The translations under genes were made by a program, and so were the position numbers. From positions 1 to 28,466 of the forward strand of contig DATJZH010000050.1 in NCBI GenBank assembly GCA_035499215.1: a stretch of DNA of 28,466 bases. Direction: 5' to 3'. Source of the stretch: DATJZH01 sp035499215 (lineage in GTDB: Bacteria > Actinomycetota > Actinomycetes > Streptosporangiales > Streptosporangiaceae). The notes beneath the pieces were generated by a model. It was given only the letters and a program-made list of their open reading frames with translations. It was not told where the DNA came from and made no database searches. This document shows positions 13,979 through 23,074 of the stretch, in pieces; position 1 is the stretch's first letter; each line of letters starts with the position of its first letter.

Positions 13979-15010
13979 ATGTCACGTCGCGCCCTGACGC
14001 TGGTGATCGCCGCGGTAGGCGTGCTGGCCGCGCTGGCAGCCGCGACCATCCCGTCCGTTCCCTATGTCGCGCTGACGCCCGGCCCCACGCTGAACACCCT
14101 CGGCGCGCGCGGCGGCAAGCCGCTGATCCAGATCACCGGCCGCAGCACCTATCCGACCCGCGGGCATCTCAATATGGTCACGGTGTCCTTCACCGGCGGT
14201 CCGGGCAGCAACTTCAACATCTTCGCTGCGCTGCGGGCCTGGCTGAGCCCGAATGAGGCCGTGGTGCCCGAGCGGGAGATCTTCACGCCAGGTCAGTCAC
14301 AGCGGCAGGTGCTGCAGCAGGACACCGAGCAGATGGTGAACTCGCAGCAGACCGCCACGGCCGCGGCGCTCTGCCAGCTGGGCATCGGCTTCTCCACCGT
14401 GGACACCGTCGTGGCGACCGCCCGGGGCAAGCCGGCCTATGGCGTGCTGAGGAAGGGTGACGTGGTCATCGCCGTCGATGGCACGCCGGTGAACTGCCAT
14501 CATGACGCCGCGACGCTGATCCGTGCGCGCAAGCCCGGCGCGCGCGTGCGGCTGACGATCCGGCGGGCAGCCAGGACCGAGACGTTGCGCCTGGCCACGG
14601 TCAGCGTGCAAGGGCAGCCGGCGATCGGCGTCGGCGTGGCCGAGAGTTTCGTGTTCCCGTTCAAGGTCAAGATCAGTATCGGCGACATCGGCGGCCCCAG
14701 TGCCGGGCTGATGTTCGCCCTGGCAATCATCGACAAGCTGACCCCGGCGAACCTCACCGCCGGGAGGTTCATCGCCGGCACTGGCGAGATCGAGGCGGAC
14801 GGCACGGTGGACCCGATTGGCGGGATCCAGCAGAAGATGGCGGGCGCCAGGGCAGCCGGTGCGACGATCTTCCTCACTCCGGCGCAGAACTGCCCGGATA
14901 CCTCAGGCGCTGTGCCGGCCGGGCTGCGGGTGGTAAAGGTCAGCAATCTCAGCGGTGCCATTCGCGACCTGCGAGCGATCAAGAAAGGCCAGCCGGTCCC
15001 GTCGTGCTGA
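13979..15010 (+). CDS. PDZ and Lon-type (S16) membrane-anchored protease
   Basis: This is a 343-residue YlbL-like protein. Residues about 5-25 are a single N-terminal membrane helix or signal anchor (LTLVIAAVGVLAALAAATI), placing the rest outside the cytoplasmic membrane. A PDZ domain covers about 150-205 (YGVLRKGDVVIAVDGTPV). A Lon-type peptidase domain covers about 230-330, with catalytic Ser241 in GDIGGPSAGLMF and Lys286 in GGIQQKMAGA. The Ser/Lys spacing of 45 is right for the S16 family. The ATG at 13979 is the only start that keeps the membrane segment intact, and it is probably leaderless. The gene sits between moaE and UPF0182, as in other actinobacteria. Substrates are unknown. Confidence 0.93.
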   Translation: MSRRALTLVIAAVGVLAALAAATIPSVPYVALTPGPTLNTLGARGGKPLIQITGRSTYPTRGHLNMVTVSFTGGPGSNFNIFAALRAWLSPNEAVVPEREIFTPGQSQRQVLQQDTEQMVNSQQTATAAALCQLGIGFSTVDTVVATARGKPAYGVLRKGDVVIAVDGTPVNCHHDAATLIRARKPGARVRLTIRRAARTETLRLATVSVQGQPAIGVGVAESFVFPFKVKISIGDIGGPSAGLMFALAIIDKLTPANLTAGRFIAGTGEIEADGTVDPIGGIQQKMAGARAAGATIFLTPAQNCPDTSGAVPAGLRVVKVSNLSGAIRDLRAIKKGQPVPSC

Positions 15011-15167
15011 CCCGTCCGGGTGCCGCCGTGACCGGTGATGCGTCGGGAACCTTGCGATATCCCGGTAAGTTGCCTGTGGGACGTGCCTGTCTGGGCGATC
15101 CTGTGGCGAGGCGCCGCTGCGTGCAGCCCTGGCTCGCGCGCACCTGAGGTCAGCAGAGGGAGAATCC

Positions 15168-18053
15168 GTGGCCTTCCGAACTCCCGGCCACCCGCGGCCG
15201 GCCGGCCGGCCCATCGTGCTGCCGCGCTGGCCCAGATACGTGATACCCGCGGTCATCGGCATTATCGCGCTGATCATCCTGGTGTCCGTCATCGCCGGGG
15301 TGTGGACGGACTACCTCTGGTTTCACGTCATCGGCTTCACCCGCGTCTTCGGCGTCACCTACGGCACCAAATGGGCGCTGTTCGTCGTCGCCGCGCTGTT
15401 CATGGCCCTTGCCGTCGGCCTCAACTGCTGGCTGGCCTACCGGCTGCGGCCCAGCTACCGCCCCGTCTCCGCCGACCAGCAGGGGCTGGAAGCCTACCGG
15501 CTGGCCATCGACCCGCACCGGCGGCTGGTGCTCGGGGTGCTGCTCGGCCTCATCGGCCTCATCTCGGGCCTTACCGCGGCGGGTGACTGGCGTACCTGGC
15601 TGCTGTTCGCCAACCGCACCTCGTTTGGCATCAAAGATCCTCAGTTCCACCTCGACATTTCCTTCTTCGTGTTCGTCTACCCGTTCCTGCGAATGGCGCT
15701 GTCCTACCTTTTCGCCGCCGTGCTGCTGTCGCTGCTGCTGGCGGCGGGCGTGCACTACCTGTACGGGGGGCTGCGCCCGCAGCAGAAAGGGGCGCGCGCG
15801 ACATCGGGCGCGCGCGCCCAGCTCTTCGTGCTGGCCGGCCTGTTCGTCCTGCTCAAGGCCGTTGCGTACTGGGTCGACCGGTACGGCATCGACTTCTCCC
15901 AGCGCGGGGTGGTGACCACCGGGGCCTCCTACACCGACGTCCACGCCGTCCTGCCGGCCAAGACGGTGCTGGCGGTCATCGCGCTGATCTGCGGCGGGCT
16001 CTTCCTGGCCGGCGCCCTGCGGCGCAGTTCGATGCTGCCTGCCATCGGCTTCGGCCTGCTGGTGCTGTCAGCGATCATCATCGGCGGGGTGTACCCGGCG
16101 ATCATCCAGCAGTTCGTCGTCAAGCCGAACGAGCTGGCGAAGGAGACGCCGTACCTGCAGCGCGAGATCACCGGCACCCGTGCCGCCTACGGGGTGTCGG
16201 GCGCGCAGGTGACGGGCTACCCGGCAGCTGCCACCGCGCCCGCCGGCCAGCTGACGGCCCGGGCGGCGGCGCTGCCGGACGTGCGGCTGCTCGACCCTGG
16301 CGTGGTGTCGCAGACTTTCCAGCAGCTCCAGCAGATCAAGAGCTACTACCGGTTCAACAGGGTGCTGGACATGGACCGGTATCCGGTGCCCGGCAGCCCG
16401 TTGCCGCAGGACATGGTGGTGGGGGTCCGGGACATGGCCGGGCCGCCGGCCGGCCAGACCAACTGGGTCAACACGCATCTGGTGTACACGCACGGGTACG
16501 GCTTCGTGGCCGCCCCCGCAGCCACGACCCAGAACAACGGCAACCCGTCGTTCAGCGAGAGTGACGTCCCGCCGGCGGGCCAGCTCGGCGCCTTCCAGCC
16601 TCGCGTCTACTTCGGCCAGCAGGAAACGAGCTACGTGATCGCCGGCGGCGGCCAGAAGGAACTCGACTACCCCAACCAGAGCACCGGCGGCCAGGAGAAC
16701 AACACCTACCATGGCGGCGGCGGCGTCCCGGTCGGCTCGCTGCTCGACAAGCTGCTGTACACGGTGAAGTTCCGCCAGCTCAACATCCTGCTGTCGGGCG
16801 CCATCAGCAGCCATTCGAGAATCATGTACATCCGGGACCCGCTCGCGCGGGTGGCCAAGGTCGCGCCGTTCCTCACCCTGGACGGCGATCCCTACCCGGT
16901 GATCGCGAACCACCAGATCTCCTGGGTAGTGGACGCCTACACCAGCACGGACAACTATCCGTACTCGTCCCGGCTCGGGCTGCAGCAGGCCACCGCCAAC
17001 ACCTATTACCCGGGCGGGTCCGTGCCCGGCGCTGCCGGGCAGGTCAACTACTTCAGGAACTCGGTCAAGGCGGTCGTCAACGCCTACACCGGAGCGGTGA
17101 CGCTGTATCAGTGGGGCGGCCGCGACCCGGTGCTCGACACCTGGATGAAGGCCTTCCCGGGCGTCATAAAGCCGGCCAGGGCGATCCCCGGCGCGCTCAT
17201 GCCGCATCTGCGCTACCCGCAGGTCCTGTTCGAGCTGCAGCGCCAGATCCTGACCCAGTTTCACGTGCAGGGGCCGCAGGCCTTCTTCGGCGGGCAGAAT
17301 TTCTGGTCCGTGCCGGTCGACCCGACTCCCGGCCCTGGCAGCGCCACGAGCCAGCCGCCGTACTACCTGACCATGACTATGCCGGGCGCCGCGCCGCAGT
17401 TCTCGCTGGTCACCTCGTTCACCCAGCGGGGCCGCTCGAACATGGCCGCGTACATGGCCGTCGACAGCAACCCGCAGAGCCCCGACTACGGCACGATCCG
17501 GCTGCTCGTGCTGCCCCAGGACGGTACAGTCCTCGGGCCGCAGCAGGTCAACAACGCCTTCGAATCCGACCCGACCGCGTCCATCGAGCTGACGCAGCTG
17601 CGCAAGGGCGGATCCCAGGTGACCATCGGGAACCTGATCACGCTGCCGTTCGCCGGCAGCCTGCTCTACACCGAGCCGGTGTACGTGGCCTCGGCCGCGG
17701 CCAGCAGCTCTGGCTCCTACCCGGCGGTCAAGCGGGTCTTCGCCTACTACAACGGCAACGTGGGGTATGCCCCGACCTTGCAGGGGGCGCTGGCGCAGGT
17801 CTTCGCCGGCCAGGCCGCCCCGGCGGCGCCCTCTGGTCAGGGCTCCAGCGGCAAGCCCAGCGCCACGGCCCTGAGGTACATCGAGCAGGCGCAGCGCTTC
17901 TACGCGCAGGCCCAGGCCGCGCTGGCCCGGGGCGATTTCGCCGGGTACGGCAGCTTCCTCAGCCAGATGCAGTCAGCACTGGCCAGCGCGCGGCAAGCGG
18001 CTCAGGGCCCGGCCAAGCCGGCCGCCACCGGGTCGCATACGGCTTCGCCGTGA
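15168..18053 (+). CDS. UPF0182 family large membrane protein
   Basis: This is a 961-residue protein of the actinobacterial UPF0182 (COG1615) family, of unknown function. The first third holds about seven membrane helices, for example around 22-45, 64-88, 119-140, 160-195 and 225-245. They are followed by a large, probably extracytoplasmic domain rich in Tyr, Pro and Gly (PPYYLTMTMPG near 730). The C-terminal region (about 885-961) has a Ser/Gly/Pro linker and Ala-rich helices (QRFYAQAQAALARGDF), possibly a coiled coil. The start is the GTG at 15168, with AGAGGGAG 5 bases upstream. The 157-base gap before it shows no clear feature. Confidence 0.94.
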   Translation: MAFRTPGHPRPAGRPIVLPRWPRYVIPAVIGIIALIILVSVIAGVWTDYLWFHVIGFTRVFGVTYGTKWALFVVAALFMALAVGLNCWLAYRLRPSYRPVSADQQGLEAYRLAIDPHRRLVLGVLLGLIGLISGLTAAGDWRTWLLFANRTSFGIKDPQFHLDISFFVFVYPFLRMALSYLFAAVLLSLLLAAGVHYLYGGLRPQQKGARATSGARAQLFVLAGLFVLLKAVAYWVDRYGIDFSQRGVVTTGASYTDVHAVLPAKTVLAVIALICGGLFLAGALRRSSMLPAIGFGLLVLSAIIIGGVYPAIIQQFVVKPNELAKETPYLQREITGTRAAYGVSGAQVTGYPAAATAPAGQLTARAAALPDVRLLDPGVVSQTFQQLQQIKSYYRFNRVLDMDRYPVPGSPLPQDMVVGVRDMAGPPAGQTNWVNTHLVYTHGYGFVAAPAATTQNNGNPSFSESDVPPAGQLGAFQPRVYFGQQETSYVIAGGGQKELDYPNQSTGGQENNTYHGGGGVPVGSLLDKLLYTVKFRQLNILLSGAISSHSRIMYIRDPLARVAKVAPFLTLDGDPYPVIANHQISWVVDAYTSTDNYPYSSRLGLQQATANTYYPGGSVPGAAGQVNYFRNSVKAVVNAYTGAVTLYQWGGRDPVLDTWMKAFPGVIKPARAIPGALMPHLRYPQVLFELQRQILTQFHVQGPQAFFGGQNFWSVPVDPTPGPGSATSQPPYYLTMTMPGAAPQFSLVTSFTQRGRSNMAAYMAVDSNPQSPDYGTIRLLVLPQDGTVLGPQQVNNAFESDPTASIELTQLRKGGSQVTIGNLITLPFAGSLLYTEPVYVASAAASSSGSYPAVKRVFAYYNGNVGYAPTLQGALAQVFAGQAAPAAPSGQGSSGKPSATALRYIEQAQRFYAQAQAALARGDFAGYGSFLSQMQSALASARQAAQGPAKPAATGSHTASP

Positions 18054-18165
18054 ACCCGCCCGATTGCCTGCGCCGCGGCGCCCGGCGCGGGCGCGCCGGC
18101 GACGCCGAGGGCGTACTCTCGGTTCTGGCGAGACGGTGAATCCAAGCTCGCCTCCGCCGTGTATC

Positions 18166-18188
18166 CGCGGGCCCCAGCGGGGCCCGCG
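18166..18188 (+). terminator. Strong hairpin just before glycosyltransferase ribosome site
   Basis: CGCGGGCCCC and GGGGCCCGCG form a perfect 10-base stem with an AGC loop. It ends 2 bases before AAAGGAG (18191-18197). There is no T-run. It may terminate the UPF0182 transcript, or act as a 5' structure that limits ribosome access to the glycosyltransferase. Confidence 0.5.
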
Positions 18189-18208
18189 CGAAAGGAGCCA
18201 GACCGCTC

Positions 18209-19345
18209 GTGGCGCCTCGAGTGCTGGTTGACGCGACCGGCGTGCCCGCTGACCGCGGTGCGCTTGGCCGCTACGTGGACGGCCTGGTGAGCGCCCTGGG
18301 TGCTGCCGGAGCTGACCTGGCGGTGGCATGCCAGCGCGCCGATCAGGAGCGCTACGGACGCCTGGTCCCGGACGCGACGGTGATCGCCGGGCCGCCGGCG
18401 ATCGCGCATCGCCCAGCCCGGCTCGCCTGGGAGCAGAGCGGCCTCCCGCTGGTCGCTCAGCAGGTCGGCGCCGACGTGATCCACTCGCCGCACTATTCGA
18501 TGCCGCTGCGGCCCGGCAAGGCCACCGTGGTAACCATCCACGACCTGACGTTCTTCACCGCGCCGGACGCGCACAGCCCGGTGACCGCGACTTTTTACAA
18601 GGCCGCGATCCGGACATCAGCGCGCCGTGCCACGCGGCTTGTCGTGCCATCGAAAGCGACCAGGGACGAGCTCGTCCGCGTCCTCGGCGCGGATCCGACC
18701 AGGATCGACGTGGCCTACCACGGCGTCGACCACATGCTGTTCCACGCGCCCGATGCGTCTGCGGTGCTGCAGGTCTCCAACCGCCTCGGCCTGCACGGCA
18801 AGCCCTATATCGCGTATCTCGGCACGCTCGAGCCGCGCAAGAACCTGCCCGCGCTGATCGCCGGCTGGACGGCCGCGGTCGCCGATCTCAGCGACCCCCC
18901 GGCGCTGGTGCTGGCCGGCGGCACCGGCTGGAGCGAGGAAGTGGATGAGGCCATGGCGGCAGTGCCCGCGCACCTGCGCCTGGTCCGGCCCGGCTACCTG
19001 CATTTCGCGGATCTGCCCGGCTTCTTCGGCGGAGCGCTGGTGGTGGCGTTCCCGAGCACGGGCGAGGGATTCGGCCTGCCTGCCCTGGAGGCTATGGCCT
19101 GCGGCGCGCCGGTGCTGACGACCCACCGGACGGCCCTGCCCGAGGTCGGCGGCGATGCGGTCGCCTACACCGAGCCCGATGCGGCCAGCATCCAGACGGC
19201 GCTGCGCGGGCTGCTCGACGACCCAGCGCGCCGGGAGGCGCTGGGGACCGCCGGCCACGCCAGGGCGCTGGAGTTCACCTGGGCAGCGTCGGCCGAGGCG
19301 CACATGACGTGCTACGAACGTGCGGCCGCGCAGGGACCCGAGTAG
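18209..19345 (+). CDS. Glycosyltransferase family 4 (GT-B)
   Basis: This is a 378-residue cytoplasmic or membrane-associated glycosyltransferase, expected to move a sugar from an NDP or GDP donor with retention of configuration. Features are VDATGVPADRGALGRYVDGL at the N-terminus, HSPHYSMPL near 93, YLGTLEPRKNLPALI near 206, and the GT4 E-x7-E motif with Glu286 and Glu294 in GEGFGLPALEAMACG. GTG at 18209 is 11 bases after AAAGGAG. The next gene makes a nucleotide sugar, so the two probably serve the same glycan, perhaps mannose-based. Acceptor and donor cannot be read from the sequence. Confidence 0.9.
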   Translation: MAPRVLVDATGVPADRGALGRYVDGLVSALGAAGADLAVACQRADQERYGRLVPDATVIAGPPAIAHRPARLAWEQSGLPLVAQQVGADVIHSPHYSMPLRPGKATVVTIHDLTFFTAPDAHSPVTATFYKAAIRTSARRATRLVVPSKATRDELVRVLGADPTRIDVAYHGVDHMLFHAPDASAVLQVSNRLGLHGKPYIAYLGTLEPRKNLPALIAGWTAAVADLSDPPALVLAGGTGWSEEVDEAMAAVPAHLRLVRPGYLHFADLPGFFGGALVVAFPSTGEGFGLPALEAMACGAPVLTTHRTALPEVGGDAVAYTEPDAASIQTALRGLLDDPARREALGTAGHARALEFTWAASAEAHMTCYERAAAQGPE

Positions 19346-19348
19346 CCT
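19343..19348 (+). promoter_or_regulatory. -10-like box overlapping glycosyltransferase stop
   Basis: TAGCCT begins with the TAG stop codon of the glycosyltransferase gene. It ends 8 bases before the ATG at 19357 of the nucleotidyltransferase gene, and no ribosome site lies between. It resembles the arrangement at 13967 but is one or two bases longer than the ideal leaderless spacing. Confidence 0.3.
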
Positions 19349-19356
19349 GCCTGCTC

Positions 19357-20451
19357 ATGCCGAGTGATTCACGCGCGCCGCTCGAGGCCATCCTGCTGGT
19401 CGGGGGCCAGGGCACCCGGCTTCGGCCGCTCACGATCGGGACGCCCAAGCCGCTGCTGCCTACCGCGGGAGTGCCCTTCCTGGCGCACCAGCTGGCCAGG
19501 GCGGCTACCGCCGGCATCGGCCGGGTGATCATGGCGACCGCCTACCGGGCGGAGATGTTCGCCGAGGTGCTGGGCGACGGGTCCGCGTTCGGCCTGGAGC
19601 TGGACTACGTGTCCGAGGATGTGCCGCTCGGTACCGGGGGCGGGATCCGCAACGCCGCCGCGAGCCTGCGCAGCAGGCCCGACGACCCGGTCGTGGTGCT
19701 CAACGGCGACGTACTGTCCGGCCACGATCTGGGTGCTCAGCTGGCGATGCACGAAAAGGCCGACGCGGCGGTGACTCTGCACCTGGTCGAGGTCCCCGAC
19801 CCGGCGAGATTCGGCTGCGTGCCGACCGATCCCGGCGGCCAGGTGATGGCGTTCCTGGAGAAGACACCGCAGCCGGTCTCGAATCAGGTCAACGCCGGCT
19901 GCTACGTCTTCCAGCGGCGGTTCATCGACGAGATGCCCGCCGGGCAGGTGCTGTCCGTGGAGCGGGACACCTTTCCCGGGCTTATCGCGGCCGGCGAGAC
20001 GGTCATGGGGTACCTGGAGACCGCGTACTGGCTCGATGTCGGAACCCCTCAGGCTTTCGTGCGCGGGTCGTGCGACCTGGTGCTCGGCCACCTGGCCTCG
20101 CCCGCGCTGCCTGGCCCATGCGGCCCGTGCCTGCTCCTGCCCGGCGCGGTCGTGGACCGATCCGCGCAGTTGTCCGGCGGCACCGTCGCGGGCGCGCGCT
20201 GCGCGGTGGGGCCGGGTGCTCTGGCAGCGGCTGCCGTGCTCTTCGACGACGTCAAGATAGGCGCGGGTGCCATCGTGACCTCCAGTGTCGTCGGGGCCGG
20301 CGCGCGGATCGGGCCCGGCGCGGTCCTCGACGGCGTTGTGATCGGTGCCGGGGCGCAGATCGCCGGGGGAAACGAGCTGCGCTGCGGCTTGCGGGTCTGG
20401 CCGGGCACACGCCTCGCCCGGACCACGATCCGCTTCTCGACCGACGCCTGA
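19357..20451 (+). CDS. Sugar-1-phosphate nucleotidyltransferase with beta-helix tail
   Basis: This is a 364-residue enzyme that makes an NDP-sugar from NTP and sugar-1-phosphate, of the mannose-1-phosphate guanylyltransferase/glucose-1-phosphate uridylyl- or thymidylyltransferase family. The nucleotide signature is GGQGTRLRPLT (16-26), followed by GTPKPLLP with Lys31. VVVLNGDVLSG carries the metal-binding Asp. Residues about 255-350 form a hexapeptide left-handed beta-helix (ARIGPGAVLDGVVIGAGAQI). The two-domain form is common for mannose-1-phosphate guanylyltransferases in actinobacteria, but the base specificity cannot be assigned. The ATG at 19357 gives the family N-terminus; upstream in-frame sequence belongs to the glycosyltransferase gene. 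Confidence 0.9.
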   Translation: MPSDSRAPLEAILLVGGQGTRLRPLTIGTPKPLLPTAGVPFLAHQLARAATAGIGRVIMATAYRAEMFAEVLGDGSAFGLELDYVSEDVPLGTGGGIRNAAASLRSRPDDPVVVLNGDVLSGHDLGAQLAMHEKADAAVTLHLVEVPDPARFGCVPTDPGGQVMAFLEKTPQPVSNQVNAGCYVFQRRFIDEMPAGQVLSVERDTFPGLIAAGETVMGYLETAYWLDVGTPQAFVRGSCDLVLGHLASPALPGPCGPCLLLPGAVVDRSAQLSGGTVAGARCAVGPGALAAAAVLFDDVKIGAGAIVTSSVVGAGARIGPGAVLDGVVIGAGAQIAGGNELRCGLRVWPGTRLARTTIRFSTDA

Positions 20452-20465
20452 ACGGCGGCCAGCAG

Positions 20466-21395
20466 GTGAGCCCGCTGCTCCGCGATTGGCATGCCCGGTT
20501 TCCCGTAGACGTCCGGCTCGTGCTGTCCGTGCATCGCCGGGGATCTGGTGACCCGGCCTTCCGGATCGACCCCGCGGGCGCGGTATGGCGGACCTGCCTG
20601 ACCCCGGCGGGCCCCGGCACGCTGCGGGTCACCGCCCGCCCGGGCGCCGGCGGGCAGACGGTTACCCTGGTCAACGCTGCCGCCTGGGGGCCGGGGGCCG
20701 GATGGCTGCTGGAGATCCTCCCGGCCATGCTCGGCGCCAGTGACCGGCCAGAGAGCTTTTCGCCCGTCCACCCGCTGCTGCGGGAGATGGCGGTGAGGTA
20801 CCGCGGCGCGCGGGTGGGCCGGTCCTGCCGGGTGCTCGAGGCGCTGGTACCGGCCATCCTGGAGCAGAAAGTGGTGGGCCTGGAGGCCTTCCGGGCCTGG
20901 CGCCTGCTGCTGACCAGGTTCGGCCGGCCCGCGCCCGGTCCGGCACCGGCAGGCATGCGGGTTTTCCCGTCGGCGGCCGTCTGGGCGGCCATCCCGTCCT
21001 GGGAGTGGCACCAGGCGGGCGTCGAGGGGGTCCGGGCTCGCGCTGTCGCAGGCGCGGCGCGGGTGGCGGGGCGCCTTGAGGAGATCGGGGCGCTGGCCGG
21101 TGCCGACGCCGACCGCAGGCTGCGCGCCCTCCCCGGCATCGGCCCGTGGACATCGGCGGAGGTCAGGCAGCGCGCCTGCGGCGACGCCGATGCGGTGACA
21201 GTCGGCGACTACAACCTGCCTGCGGCTGTCGGCTGGGCGCTGGCGGGGCGGAAAGTCGATGACGCCGGAATGCTGGAACTGCTGGCGCCCTACGCGGGCC
21301 ACCGTTACCGGGCCACCCGGCTGGTAGAGCTCAGCGGGGCCCGGCCGCCGCGCCGCGGGCCGAGGATGCCGGTCCGCCGTTACGGCGCGTTCTAG
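20466..21395 (+). CDS. AlkA-like DNA-3-methyladenine glycosylase (HhH-GPD)
   Basis: This is a 309-residue base-excision repair glycosylase that removes alkylated purines from DNA. The helix-hairpin-helix LPGIGPWTS starts at residue 222. The catalytic Asp248 lies in VGDYNLP, at the expected distance after it. ALVPAILEQKV near 133 is the typical start of the HhH-GPD core. The N-terminal region (about 1-110) is the AlkA-like beta domain, divergent here. The GTG at 20466 comes 14 bases after the stop of the nucleotidyltransferase gene with a poor ribosome site, so it may be co-translated. It is convergent with the pyruvyl transferase gene. It has no obvious link to the sugar genes around it. Confidence 0.88.
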   Translation: MSPLLRDWHARFPVDVRLVLSVHRRGSGDPAFRIDPAGAVWRTCLTPAGPGTLRVTARPGAGGQTVTLVNAAAWGPGAGWLLEILPAMLGASDRPESFSPVHPLLREMAVRYRGARVGRSCRVLEALVPAILEQKVVGLEAFRAWRLLLTRFGRPAPGPAPAGMRVFPSAAVWAAIPSWEWHQAGVEGVRARAVAGAARVAGRLEEIGALAGADADRRLRALPGIGPWTSAEVRQRACGDADAVTVGDYNLPAAVGWALAGRKVDDAGMLELLAPYAGHRYRATRLVELSGARPPRRGPRMPVRRYGAF

Positions 21396-21466
21396 GCCGG
21401 GCCAGCCTGTCCCGCGGAATCGCCGAAAAACATCTTCGACGACAACGGAGAATGCCGCAATCGCCG

Positions 21467-22762
21467 TCAGCGGATACGCTGGCGACTGGGCTTGTGCTCG
21501 GCAGCGGTATGTGTCACCGTTCGCGGCGGAAAGAGCAGGGCTGACAGCGCCGAGAACTGCTCATCAAGACTCCGCGCCCGCTCTGCGTTTCGCTCCGCCA
21601 TTCTCCGGCCCAGCTTCCCGGCCTGGTTCCTTACCTCCGTGAACTGCTTGATCAGCAGGTCGAAATCTAGCGAATGAGCAAACTGGCAGAACTCAGGGAT
21701 TCCCATATCCGCCATCAGGTCGTCGTTCTTTCGCGAATAGCCAAGCGAGATGGTGGGCTTGCAGAGCTTGAGCGCACACAGGACATTGTGATAGCGGGTG
21801 GCGACGACTGTGCCGACGGGCGCCATCTCTTGCATCAGCTCCGCGAGGGAGGTGATGGGCCTGGTAACGAGCCACGCCGAGTCGAGGTCGGGACGGTGCG
21901 CCCGCACGTCGGCCAAGATCTCCTGCGCGACGCTATCATCGAACCTGTTGTCCCCCCCGAACAGCCGGACCCGGTAACCGCTGTCGACCAGCCAGCGGGT
22001 GAAGCGTTTCATTTTCTCGACGTAGGCAGCATGAATCTGGTCGGCGTGCCGGCGATCCTCGTTCCTGCCGTAGTAGGCCATCACGCCGACGCCGACGAGC
22101 TGCGGGTCTCCCGGGTCATGCGGCGGCTCCGGGAGAGCGAACGCCAGGTCGGGATAGACGCGGTCGCGGGAGACGTCGAGGCCCCGCTGCCGCATCGCCT
22201 CACGCGACTGATTGTCGCGGTAGGACAGGTAGCAGGCGAGCCGCGCGGCCCAGTCGAACAGCAAACGCGTTGCCCGCTTGTTGCTGGCGCTGGCCCCGAC
22301 GCTGACCAGCGCGACCTTGGTGCCGAAGAGTCTCCCGCTGGCGCAGAGCAAGAACATCGCGTACGGCACGCCCCACGGCCGCAGCGGAAGGGTCGCCTCA
22401 AGGACCCCCGCGCCAGGCACGATCACCACATCGTGGCTGCGGACCCAGGCCGCTATCCGCACCGCGTCGACGCCCTTGCCCACCACCTTCAGCACGCTTG
22501 CCGTCAGGCCCGAGGCTTCCTGCTCGTACTTCTGGTACCACAGGAGCGGGATGGCATCGGCACCGTATCGCGAGCTTATCCTTTCCGGTCCGCTGCACAT
22601 AAAGTCCAGGGTGGCGTCTGGCTGCGCGCTCCTGAGGTACCTGATCATGGCTTCCAGCATGCCGTCGTTCCCGATATTGCCCGAGCCGAGCAGGCCGAAC
22701 AGGCCCACTCGCGGCACGGCGACGGGCTGCCCACGTCTCCGCGCCAATCCACGCAGGGCCAC
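21467..22762 (-). CDS. Polysaccharide pyruvyl transferase-family protein
   Basis: This is a 431-residue protein of the polysaccharide pyruvyl transferase family (CsaB/WcaK type), which usually moves pyruvate from phosphoenolpyruvate to a sugar as a ketal. The N-terminal motif GSGNIGNDGMLEAM (26-39) is close to the family's GNxGDE-type start. VIVPGAGVLEA near 113 and RYHN at 323-326 are typical of the family. The GTG at 22762 has GAGGAGG 6 bases upstream, a strong start. A 312-base gap separates it from the dioxygenase gene, so it may have its own promoter. Its partner sugar is unknown. The family also includes proteins without proven pyruvyl transfer. Confidence 0.85.
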   Translation of the reverse strand: MALRGLARRRGQPVAVPRVGLFGLLGSGNIGNDGMLEAMIRYLRSAQPDATLDFMCSGPERISSRYGADAIPLLWYQKYEQEASGLTASVLKVVGKGVDAVRIAAWVRSHDVVIVPGAGVLEATLPLRPWGVPYAMFLLCASGRLFGTKVALVSVGASASNKRATRLLFDWAARLACYLSYRDNQSREAMRQRGLDVSRDRVYPDLAFALPEPPHDPGDPQLVGVGVMAYYGRNEDRRHADQIHAAYVEKMKRFTRWLVDSGYRVRLFGGDNRFDDSVAQEILADVRAHRPDLDSAWLVTRPITSLAELMQEMAPVGTVVATRYHNVLCALKLCKPTISLGYSRKNDDLMADMGIPEFCQFAHSLDFDLLIKQFTEVRNQAGKLGRRMAERNAERARSLDEQFSALSALLFPPRTVTHTAAEHKPSRQRIR

Positions 22763-23074
22763 GAAGGCCTCCTCACCAGCAAGCAGAGCCGATTTCCTGG
22801 CGGCGCGCTTGCGTGATCGGGTACGAATACGAAAAGCTGCCTGGCCAGGAGAATTAGAAAGCCGGATGCCCCTGCCGGGCCAGGATGGAACGACCCCCTT
22901 AGAATAAAGCTACCAGCTGGTCGAAGGCCGCGGGAACTGTCGACGGCCAGGTTGGCCGTGTCACCCGGCCGCGCTGCCCCCGGCCGCAGGTGGCCGTCAA
23001 TGCCGGACTGATAACAGGCCTGCCGAGGGCACTGGCTTCTGCTGCTGATTCATCAGGCTATCGCAGGAAGATCC
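22763..23074. other. Gap between dioxygenase and pyruvyl transferase genes
   Basis: This is 312 bases between two minus-strand genes, lower in GC than its surroundings near 22835-22920. ACGGCC-AGGTT-GGCCGT at 22943-22959 is a 6-base hairpin and could end the upstream operon. On the minus strand, a TATTCT box near 22905 in an AT-rich stretch could be part of a promoter for the pyruvyl transferase, but no good -35 hexamer is seen. I find no credible gene. Confidence 0.4.
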
